Assembly: GCA_023634235.1 (NCBI GenBank)
Contig: JAMKCF010000013.1
Location: 62,001-126,000 of the forward strand
Length of the DNA: 64,000 nucleotides
Direction: 5' to 3'
DNA from: Pisaster brevispinus
Taxonomy: Eukaryota > Echinodermata > Asteroidea > Forcipulatida > Asteriidae
The translations under genes were made by a program, and so were the position numbers. Below, piece after piece: positions 14,301-26,300 of this stretch. The notes under the pieces were generated by a model. That model saw only the letters and a program-made list of their open reading frames with translations, made no database searches and was not told where the DNA came from. Position 1 is the stretch's first letter. Every line of letters starts with the position of its first letter.

Positions 14301-17300
14301 CACTCCACTTAACGGCATAAATCTATAATAAAAAAAATTAAAAATGAAGAGAGATGAACATCACATTTTTTAGCTTCGATCAAACTGATGTTTATATGAA
14401 ACCCAGCAAGTCATATGACCAGACATTATTCAAATCCATTTCGCAAATGGCTTATTGGCAATCATAGCATAGAGATACAGCCGCATGTTGCGTAGGTGCA
14501 AGGGATTGTTTGTAAAAAAAAAAAAATTTAAACACAAGAGATAAAAGGCTCACCGATTGAGAAATCCTACTGACTGATCCAAGGTAGATGTCATACTGAG
14601 TGTTACTTTCCAGGGGTTTGTTTTCATTACTTCCCCGTGTTTCTCCGTTACCCACAGTGAATGTTGCAGGGAGATTCTTCTTAGGTAATTCTGCTGCTAC
14701 ATAATCAAGAGTTGGTCCAGTGGATCGTTGATACCTCGATCCCCTGGTGTCCCTTCTAGGAACTGTCTTAACCTGCCGTACACCAACTTGTAGCCCTCTA
14801 CACAACACACAAAAATGGTCATTGAGGAAGTAGTTACATTTCTGATTTCATTGGTTCAATAACAATGTTAATATTTTCGTGAGCAAGTTAATTTCTTTCA
14901 ATACCACACAGAGGCAAATTTTAAAACTGAACAATATGGACCACTTAACAGCACAAGATGAATAATGCAAAGGTGAATGTTGGTGGAGGGTGTTCTATCG
15001 ATTGACTTTAAGAATTGAAATTTGAAATGCTTGTCAATCTAAGTAACACAAAACAATTTTGCTGAAAAGGGCTAATCAAGAGGTAATTATTTGACTCTTA
15101 AAAGTTATCCAGGTCTTGGATGTTACAGGGTAAACATTATTAGGGGTCTTGTCAAAATTAATCCTGGACAGACCATCGGACAAGGTTCATCCCATGTCAA
15201 ATTTTTGTTGGACGGGCCATCGGATGGGAGTTCCAATGAGGTGATGTTTCACACCCTGAACAGTATCCTCCCGTCCATCCGATGCACAGTACCCAAGGCA
15301 CCCCACAGAGTGCTCTGCGGTTTCACTGGCTGATTAAACACTAATATAAACAAACTTGTGGTTTGCAGTTTGGAGGAGTCTGGTCTGACCATTTGGAGGT
15401 CACTATAGTGTGGTGGAGTTTTTAACCCATTGTTTTTTGAAATAGACAAAATTACTAGCCAAGTTCTTGTAAACCGTTGCTTGTGTTCCCTTCCTCCATT
15501 CTTAAATTTTTAGGTTAACAGTTAATAATTAAACAAATGGAATGTAAGCATCAAATGATCATCTATGATATGACCATTTTGTCTTTAGAAAATACTCAGG
15601 GTCATTGAGGCCTAACCGTGAAACCGAAAACCTGCCCTTAGGAGACCCCCTGCTGGTTTTCCAGTAGATAGCGATCTAAAGACCCTGCGGTTTGTAAACA
15701 AACCATCTCTGGTGAAGGCCAGTCACTGTGAACTCATCCCATGGCCCATCCGATGAAGTAATCACTACAAGGGAATTCAACATGGGACGAGAAACCTGGT
15801 CCTGGACCGGTGCCGTCCGATGACTGTCCGGGATTAGTTTTGACAAGGTCCCTTAGCATCATTTAAACTTACGTCATGTACTTTGACGAGAACGGAATAT
15901 TCAAAGCTATGGTGACTGTGGAAGAAGTCAAATCTGAGATATCTTTTTGGGATAGTTTGGTCGGAGCAGGAAGATCTGTAAGGAAAGAAAAGTACCTTGG
16001 GAACATTCTCTATTTAGAGAGCATCTCAAAAGTCAGAGTGGTTGGAAAGTTCTAATTGGATCGGTTACGTATTCCAGCAGGTGTACATTGACCAGTCCAT
16101 TTGACTGCCAGAATGATCCGTTGGAACATTTTAATTTGATCGGTTACGTATTCCAGCAGGGGTAGGACTCCATAAATTAATTTTAACTAAATTATGATAA
16201 TTGAATGCTATGTCCCACAATACCTGTCTCAACCGCAGTAAATGCTTCAAGTACTGCTTTCTCTCCAACACCAACTCTGTTGAAACCTTTCAGTCGGAAA
16301 TCATATTTTGTGGATGGTTCTAAACCACTAATGTTATGATGCAAATCTGATGATTCTATTATATCGACCGTTTTGAATGAGTAAGTTGGACTAAAGTTGG
16401 TATCATAAGGTTTCTCCAGCGCCCTGTATGAAAGCTGTACATTATTATGGGGAAATAAAAAGACACTGATAATTACTACATGTAAACTTTTACACTTGAC
16501 ATCGCTACAAGAAAATTTAAGTGCGGTTTTAAATACTGAAATGTTGAATAATTGGATTGACATAGATACATTATTTGTATCTAAACAATCTGCTATAAAA
16601 ACTCACTCTATATCTAGTTATAGCACCACTTCTTTGCCCACAGGTTATTTCACTCCAGCTAACTGCAACACTATGCTTCGTTGTTGAAGTACTCCTGAAA
16701 TCTGTTGGATATCCTGTTGGCTCTAAAAGAGTAATTTAAACACAAAATATCCAGTTACTTTTTACATCGTTGTGCTCAAAATGTAATATTTGGGATTTGT
16801 CACGATAATGACTAGAAAGTATTAGAATCACACTCTGTGTTGAGCTGATAAAGCGGTCTGTCTATCTATCTAAACCTGAACATTTCTTCAACATCTTCTC
16901 TATACATAGATATCTCCAGACCTATGGGTCACAGCACCAGTCACTTTGTAGGGTGCCTTGATTTAACTATCAAAAAGATGACGAATAAAATGAAGATAGA
17001 ATAAATGAACAGCACGTTATACTCTCTCCTGTTATTAGGTTAATGTTTCTAGGGGTAATTTTCATGCAACAAGTCCCATGCAATCTCCAAAGAAAACCCC
17101 ATTCACTCTCAAACGTTCATTTCATTTTTCTTGGAGATATAACCATCTGTTAGAAAAAACGGCTCTAATTGCTTCCGAAGTGTTCCTTTTGCAGGCAATG
17201 AAATTGTGTACCTCTAATTAGAAAGTAACTCAGTGTGACACGGGCCTTAGTTACATCACACACGTGCACAAGTTTTAGCTACACCCAACTACAAAGCTGG

Positions 17301-20300
17301 CACACGTTGCCAGCTTTTACCTTTAAAAACTCATCTCATCATAGAGAGGAATTTCATATGGCAAAAATCATAATTCCGACAAGTCCACGAGTCTTCACAA
17401 AGCACATGTCAGCTAAGTTAAAAGACTAAACTGTTGTTATATATTAAAGCCTCAACAACAAAAAACTAGCTCAATTCACTGCCTAAAATAGGCTTCTTGT
17501 AATCAGTAAGAACCAACATTTTGAAAGGTTAAAATGTTGTATTTTCCACCTTTTGGTAACCCCTGGTTAGATTTCAAAGAGCTTTCAGGGAACATCCTCA
17601 GAGAACAGTATCGCTAGAGAAGTCAATCAGCAGACCATGAATTCTCATGAATTCTTATCAAAACTAACTGTTTTTATCTTAACCAGGCAGACATAAAGAA
17701 GCCTGAATTCAGATAAAAGACTGAAAGTTCTCATTCCTTGCTGTAGATACTCTCCTATCATGAACTTACCTTTTTCAGGTGTTGTGTGTTCGATATACAT
17801 GTTCTCCTGAGATTCACCAAGCCCTGCCTCATTCCTTGCAAGAACACGAACCATGTAGATTGAATTGGGTAATAAACCAGGATGTGGTAGACTAGACTGT
17901 CTCGTTGTTGTGTTGTGTAGAGTTTCAAATTCACCATCCACCTCTTGGCAAAGATCTCTCTTAACCAGCTGATACTGTACCGCATAATCAATAACAGGAC
18001 ACTTGTTCTGAGGAGCTTCCCATGTAATGGTTTTGCTTGGATCTTGCACAGAGCTGACTTGATAGATCACTGAAACAGGAACTGGTACAAAAAAATGTAA
18101 AATATCATTAATTCCTTGACGAAATTATAAACATTTTACAAAATTAACACTGTCATAATTTTGCCAATGTCCTGCAAAAACCTTGGCAAGTCTTGTGTCC
18201 TGGCCAAACGGTCAAGTACACTGGACTCAAGCTCTGGTATTTCTGACCAGTAGAGTGTGGGTTCGAATCCCGGTCATGACGGTGTCCGTAAGGAAGACAC
18301 TTAGCCATTGCACGTAAAAGAACCCAGTTATGCTTATCGTTAAGAGAAGGGGGTACGCCTGGGTGTTTTCTGGTATGGTTGGCTGCAGATTGCACCACAG
18401 CACATTGTAAACCCTAACATGGTGCTATGTAAAAACAATGGGTCTTATAATTCAAGCATAGCTCCGCATATCTTGTAGAAAAACATACGGAGTGCTTTTA
18501 GATGCCCTCGAGTGTGATAAAGCAGTAGATAAGAATTGTGCATTATTGGTGTTACCATTAAGAGTCAGTAATTATTGCAGTCAGTGGCGTAACAGACTTT
18601 TTGTTCTTTTTGGGGCGAATCATTTAATCGTACCTTTTGTTTGTGTTCATGTGTTATATCTCACTTGGGTGGAGCAAGGGTTTTGAGCCCCGCCCCCTCC
18701 TCCCCCCTTCCTGGTTACGCCATTGAATACAGTACGGGCAGCAACTACTACGGATTGTTAAAATGTTCACGTATTCTCAAAAACCATGAAATGTCAATGT
18801 AAACTATTAGATTCCTATTAACAAATTGTTATTTTCATTATTTTTATACTAGACTTCCACCTTTTGATGGACTTACCGTTTTCCTTTGTAGGGGTCTTGC
18901 GATAGTAAATGATAACTTAAACTTCTTGCTGCCAAATGAAATTAATGTTTAAATTGAAGAGAACTGATATAATTTTTTTTTTTAAGGTTGAAAAAAGCAT
19001 TCAGACTCAATGTTGTTTGCTAATCTTACCGTAACACATTCTGCAGTTTGGAGTAGTGCCAATGGGACCATACGGACAAGAGTCTGCAAAACAAAAGTTG
19101 TTTAAGAAATATAATTTATTAGTTAAAAATAAAAAATAAATACAAACAAACAAACAAATAAATAAACAAAACTAGTTACAAATATCGGCTGCAACAACGA
19201 TAGTAATATTACTTCAGTTCTTTATTTTCAGTTAATTTAAATTTGGCTCACGGCCTTGGGAAATGATCATCAGAAACAAAGTAAAACATATAGAACCAAT
19301 GCAATTTGCAATTAGAATTAGGCAAAGTCGGCTTGGTGACTTCCCAACGGCTCAATAAAGAACCAAATAGAACGAATAAACAATATTGTGATGAACTGGA
19401 GAATGGTTGGTTCAATATAACCTTTGACAACGAGAAGCACTGCCTTGATATCGCCAGTTATGGTCTTTACTTACATGACGACCTAATAACGTGGGAACGT
19501 ACCAACTTATCAAGATCCACAGTTGTCTACGTTAAAACACCTTATGAGATGTCGGATATGGTCCTACTTGGAGCTTTCTCTGAATATGGCACCGCAGCAA
19601 ACGTCAGGAGACATGTCCACGATTTCAACAAAGGCATCGAAACTGGAGTGCGAAGCATTTTGGTGAAAGACATAAAGAAACCGATCCCCAGTTATGTCAA
19701 GATAGGTGCATTTACTCTACCTGCTCACCACAAGGGACAAGAAAAGACATGTAAAATTTGCAATCGACCTGGTCACTTCGCTCGTGATTGCAGTTCTAGA
19801 GGTCGATGCTTCATCTGTGGTAGCGAGAACCACCGATCCGCCTGGCATCGCTATGATGAAAATGACCAAGACAACGAGGAACAAGCAACCCCAGTTATTG
19901 TTGTTCCATCGTCTAAAGATAAAGACATTGAAGGTGATAAGGAAAGTGAGGTGGATCGGAGTGATGATGAGCCAATGGAGAGAGAACCAGAAGATGAAAC
20001 ACAGCAAAACGAGAAAAGGAAGCCAGTCAAGGGCTTTTGGGACGAACATGTAAAGACAAAGAAAGATAACAGAAAGCGTAAAATGTCAGAAGATGAAAAG
20101 GAAGAAGAAACTACTACAGGGAAAAAGTTGGAGAGAGATAATACTCACTCGGAGGCGGCGGGCGGGATGGAAGTCGACAAAGCAGATGAAAGACAAGAAT
20201 CAGGAGATGATGAAGAAACAAACACAGACATGGAAGATGTTCAGCAGCAAGAAAACACCCCCGATCCAGAAGGTGAATTCGTCCCATACACCAGACGATG

Positions 20301-23300
20301 AGTACAGCGGTTCCGGAAACGACGTACATCATGGGAAAGAAAAGCACACGAAGAGGACAGCTCAACCGAATGGCCGAGTCTATCTCGCCCGACAAATCAA
20401 CGCCAATCTAACCAGTCACGACAGAAGATTCAAACCGAACCGTCTAGTCAAAACCGTCAGCCGCACCAGACCGACCCATCTACTCAGCCCAGAACAGACC
20501 GCCTGCCCAGACGGACCCGCCAACCGGATGAAACAAGCAAAACCAGACAGGAAGGTCCTTCCGAACCACCCAACAAGTCCAAACAAGATCGCCAGTCCAA
20601 TCAAGCTCACCAGGCTGACCAAGTCGGCCGATCAGAACAATTTTGCCAGTCAGATCAGCAGACAAAACTTTCCAGTCCACCCGAACACTGTGCTCAGTCT
20701 GGATCTATGCAAGAAAATACAAAAAATCGACCGGACAAAGAAAAACATTTGCCATCTCAAATCAGCCAGCCTACTAAGACCAAGCACCCCCAGCCAAACC
20801 AACCCAGCTCACCAACATCAATCAGTCAGAGGGGAAGAGGTAGAGGCAGAACGAAGAAAGCAGACGAGATCTGTTAAGTTCCTTCTCTCTATGAAGATTT
20901 ATTTTATGTTTACTTTACTAATTTACATGTCGTTCTTGTCGATAGCATCAGTTAATGTGAATGGTTTGAGAAGTGATTTTAAACGTAATGCCTTCTTTGA
21001 TTTTTTGAAGCGTCATAAGTACAGCATTATTTTTGTTCAAGAAACCCATACTGAACAAGGCGACGAGTCCATTTGGAGCACTCAGTGGCAAGGAAAAACG
21101 TATTTTAATCATGGAAACCGTCAATCAAGGGGGGTTGCAATTTTTACATCCGATAAATTAAATCTCGAAATTACTAACATTGATAGAGACAAAGATGGAA
21201 GATGGATAAAAGGAAATATCAAATGGAATAATGAATCTATTTCTATTGCCTCAGTGTATGCTCCGAATGAGTTGTACGCAAGAGCACAATTCTTTGATAG
21301 TTTATGTGACCGTATTGATCTCAATAATTGTATAATAGGCGGTGATTTTAATTGTAATATTGATAAGCACACTACAGATCCTAGTAAAATTATTATGCAA
21401 AATGTTTAAAATGAAAAAGATATTCGTGATGCTTGGCGAACAGTTCACCCTGATGAACCTGGTTATACTCATTACCATGAAGCCACTAAGAAACCTAGCA
21501 GAATTGACTACATTCTTACGTCATCTAATCTCATCAACAATGTTATCGATATTACTGTATACACTCACGGATTATCCGACCACCATGTTTTGAATATGAA
21601 AATTAATGATCCTAAAGTCCGTCATGGAAACGGGAGATGGATTTGCAACAACAGCCTTCTCAAAGAAGATGATTGTATTTTAAGACTTAACATATTTTGG
21701 AAATACTGGAGTACGCAGAAGATTTATCATGATACTCTTCTGGAGTGGTGTGGGAAATAGGTAAATTCAGATCTAAAGAAATCATCCAAGGGTACGGTAG
21801 AGAAAAAAGTCGTAAACAAAATCAGAAACATGACCTTTTGCAGAAACAATATAACTCCCTCATAAATGATCCGGATGACTCGAAATTTGATGCTATTAAA
21901 GATCTTGGAGCCCAACTTAAAAAATATGAGATCAACGAATGGGAAAAAGCAACAATTAGAGTCCGCAATGTTTTTAAGAATGAAGGAGAAAAACCCTCCA
22001 ATTTTTTTCTTGATATGGAAAAACAACAAATTAACAATGGCAAGATTGACAAACTGGTTACTCCTGAAGAGACATTTGTGGATGAACCCAGCTCTATGTT
22101 AGGGTTAGTGAAGTCCTTTTACTCCGATTTGTACTCAGCTGAAAACATTTCGGAGTGCCATTTGGAAATATTATTTCTAAAGTTGAGAGTAGAGGTATTC
22201 CGGATGATATTTGTGAAGATCTTGAAAATGATATTTCTAAAGATGAGGTTAGAGTAGCCCTCTCCCAAATGAACAAAAATAAATCGCCTGGCCTTGATGG
22301 CCTTACTGTGGAGTTCTATCAAGCCATGTGGCCTTTCATAGAACACGAATTTATTGACGTTTTAAAAGTTTGCTATAACAAGGGTCAACTTTGTAAATCC
22401 ATGAATACCGGTCTGATTCGGCTAATTTATAAGATGAAAGGTAGCAAGTTCGATCTCAAAAAATGGAGACCCATCTCCCTTCTTAATGTTGATTATAAAA
22501 TTTTGGCAAAAATTCTCACTAACAGGTTAAAAAAAAAACTATGCCTTTTTGATAGGTAATGAACAAACAAGTGGTGTTCCAGGTAGGAACATTCATCACA
22601 ATCTCATGCTCTTGCGAGATAGCATTGATTTCATTAATTGGAATAACAAGGAAGCTGCCATCGTTACTATCGACCAAGAAAAAGCTTTTGATAAAATTAA
22701 CTGGACTTACATGTTTAGCATGCTAACAAAAATGGGAATTCCCTCCAAATTCGTTCAATGGATTAGGCTTTTGTACAGCTGTGTTATTGTTAACAATTTT
22801 ATTAGTAGGCCTTTCCAAATAACTCGGGGGATTAGACAGGGGTGCCCTCTGTCTCCTTTGTTGTACGCTATGTGCTGAGGGATTAGGGACTCTGATTAGA
22901 AGTAATTGTAAACTGCGAGGTATTAAGTTTCCAGGTAGCATTGAGTGCGTTAAACTTATTCAACATGCTGATGACACTACGGTCTTTATTTCTAAAGATA
23001 ACGATTTCGATGTTCTTAAAGATGTTTTATGTAAATACTGTAACGGAAGCGGGTCAAAGGTAAACACTTCCAAGATTATGGGATTATGGCTTGGTAAGTG
23101 GAGAAATAGAAAGGAAAAGCCTTGCAATTTTATCTGGAACAATGACAAACTAAAAAAAATTAGGCATTTATGTCGGCAACAACGTTACGCCAGCAGATAA
23201 CTGGGAACCCAGTATCAACAAAATTAAGTGTATTTTAAATCGTTTTAGACAGCGTGACCTGACTTTGGTAGGGAAAGCAATCGTTGTAAATGTTATGGTT

Positions 23301-26300
23301 GGCAGTAGCCTCAACTATTTTGGAAGTATTATCTCTCGCCCCGAAGAAACCATTACAAAAATCGAGGAAACCATTTTTAACTTTTACTGATCTGGCAAAC
23401 CCGATAAAATTAAACGCCTTACAATCACAGGACCCCGCAATATGGGTGGGACTGGCCTCATAGATGTCAGACTCAGGTTACGCTGTCTGAAGTTAATGTG
23501 GTTAAGTAATTACATTAACAGCAATGGTCAATGGAAGATTCTTTTCAATTACTGGATCGAGAGAGCTGGCAAGACCCATAACTTAGGATGGTATGTGTTT
23601 GAGAAAACCAAGAAGAAATCCTTGCAGACCACCCCTTTTTATGAGGACCTGTTTATAGCTTTTAGAAACGCTGAAGCAAGCATCAGACCAGATTTCTCAT
23701 CCAAATTAGAGGTTATGAATATTCCACTTTTGAACAATACTGTTATCACTGGTCACCATGGCAAAGACCTTCAAAGTCATATCCTTTTGGCGAATGGTAT
23801 GAACAAATTCCACCACGTTGTTAGAAACAATAGATTGATTACTTTTAGAGAACTGGCCAGGAAATGTAAAATTAATCCCATCAATGCGGGTCGTATAGTC
23901 AAGCGTCTTGCAGAGCATATCAATCCGGTCCTGTTTAAAGAGACACGCTATGGGCCCAGTAATCATCCTAGCAGATGGCTGAATATCAAAATTGATCACG
24001 GAGAAAAGGATTTTGTGACATTTTCAAAACTGTCTACCAAAATTGTTTACAAAGCCCTTAAAGCCAAAGATTTTGTTCCGCCAAAGGCGCAAGAGGAGTG
24101 GGTTCAGATTTTAAATCTTCCTATCGATTTCAACTGGACTGATATTTGGGAAAAGATTCATAAAACCTCCCTTTTAGATGCTAAAGATAAAGATGTAATT
24201 TTTAGACTTTATCACAGGATTCTCCCAACTAGGGACAAACTTTATCGTATGAAAATCACCGAAATAATCGAGTGTCCACTCTGTAATTCTGTCACAGAAA
24301 CGATTGAACATTTGTTTATATATTGCAAGACAACAGTTGAACCCTGGCTGTATGTTGAACAATTAATACAAAAACAGGTTGGTTGTCGCTTTTTTTGTCT
24401 TACTGATTGCTCACGAATTCTCAACACCAATTTGTCCTTTGTCTCTATGATTATTGTTGCCATAATGATTAATGATATTTGGAGATGTCGATGCGATCTT
24501 GTTTATAATGAAGGAAAAAAGTGCACCCAAATTAAGATTGTAGAAATATTTTCGCAAACACTAAAAAATGTCCTATTTTTTTTTCATTTTTTTTTTTCTG
24601 AAGTAATTTCAACCCATTGTTTTTCCCGAACACCGTGATTATGTCACGCTAAAATGTATAATATATAAATATTTATGTATTTGTTTATATTTTTTGTGTA
24701 TGTTATCATTTTTTTGTATTACCTCCCGTAGCTCATTGTATCTGTTATATGATAGCAGTATTTATTGGAGCGCTTATAAGTGTGTTTTATTTGATGTATG
24801 TTGATGCTGATGTTGTTGAATAAACGGAGTAGTTTAACTCCACATCAAGAAAAAAAATAATAAATAGCTCAGTTGGTAGAGAGTCAACACGTTACTCTGG
24901 AGGTCGAAGGTTCAAATCCCGCTCTAGTTATCTTTTCTTTGATCAAACCCATATTTCCCGAAGTTTCCCTTGTGGTTTACTACTTGAAGATGTAACTTCA
25001 TTCTCCAATACAATAAAATCATATCTCCTGTTTTGGAATGAATTATTCAGAAAGACTGGAAGAGTATTGATTTCCATTAACACTTTAACAATTCTATTAT
25101 TCACTTGTTATCGTTATGGCCAAACAAAAACAATCAATTTGTTGACCTATATGAAGAAAATAGACATATATATATATATTCTTGTGGTTTACTTATTTTA
25201 AAGTCAGTTTTTAAAACCAATTCAACACTGTGTTTAGAAGATGAGCCTTAACAACAACCTACAGATTCAGCACTTTTTCCATTTGTTCAAAGAAATGCCT
25301 ATAGCGTCTAGACTCGGGACTTGATAAGTAATCAAAAACACCATTGCATAATGTAGTTTAAGGCATGCACAAAAGTGAAGTTTAAATTTCATAGCATTTT
25401 ATAGCATCTGCAATGACATAAATAGTCGAAGACTAGATCAACTTTCATTAGTAACGCTAATGTAGTGACAATGTGATATTTAAATTCAAACGAAGGAGAG
25501 TCCAATCTGGGCTAAAGTGTCGTACGACTAAAGCTATAGGCTATAGGGTTTTTTTTCTCTAACTTGAAATCAACCTGAAGTATGGAGGGTATATTGCTGG
25601 TGAACATTTCTGCACTTTTTTTGACATTACATTTTCAAAAATGAGGAACTCTCTTGGCTTAACTCTGTACTGTTAGCCATCAATTTCTAACATAAACAGA
25701 AATGTCGAGAGACAACCTCAATCCCATCAATCGGTGACCACAATTCCAAATAATTGCGCGGCAAGATTGACCCTCGTGAGAACGAAGACGGCACACGGAG
25801 TTAATTTTGATTGAAATGATGGCCATCACGATCACTCAGTGCAGATTGAGCCAAGAATACTTATGTTTTCCCCAAAGCGAAAGTTACACAATATGTTATA
25901 ACCTTTTTACCGGCTAATTATTCCGCATAGAAGACGCAAACAGATTAGTTTTAACTGCTAGAGATCTTTACCCATGGATTTTAAATGAATTCCAACTAGG
26001 CCGTTTGAAGTGACTTGGAATCCTATGTTTGGTGCTAATAAAGGAATCCTCGTGTGCGGCCTAGTCTAGCCCTGGTATGACCACAGTCTCCGTATGCAAC
26101 GGCGGAGTCCAACCTGGGCTACAGGCCAAGTCTACAATTTACACTGTTCGCCAGAAACTGAACACAATTATTGTTAAGATCTATTATTAATGTAGAGTCC
26201 AAGTTGGACTTGGGCCAATTCCACTGGGCTCCTTCCGTCGAACATGGAGGAAGGAAAACTTGAAAAATCCAGTGGGTTGTGCCTAAAATTTGAAGTTAAA

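Larger units (their letters stand above)
19399..24860 (+). mobile_element. 5' truncated, degenerate Tx1-like LINE
   Basis: Non-LTR retrotransposon with an ORF1 bearing two CCHC knuckles, an APE-type endonuclease, reverse transcriptase and a C-terminal zinc motif, then a 3' end with a small stem-loop (GGAGT at 24,826-24,830 pairing with ACTCC at 24,837-24,841) and an A-rich tail. RT phrases such as [17 protein letters not shown] fit the L1/Tx1 group. At least two in-frame stops and five frame changes make it inactive. Flanks match unit B up to 49,361 on the left and from 56,088 on the right, so it replaces 6,726 bases present in B. No target-site duplication is visible, as expected for an insertion with deletion. 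Confidence 0.9.

Noticed and set aside
15091..15333. 80-codon forward frame
   Set aside because: Crosses the left end of the inverted-repeat element, so it cannot be an old gene.
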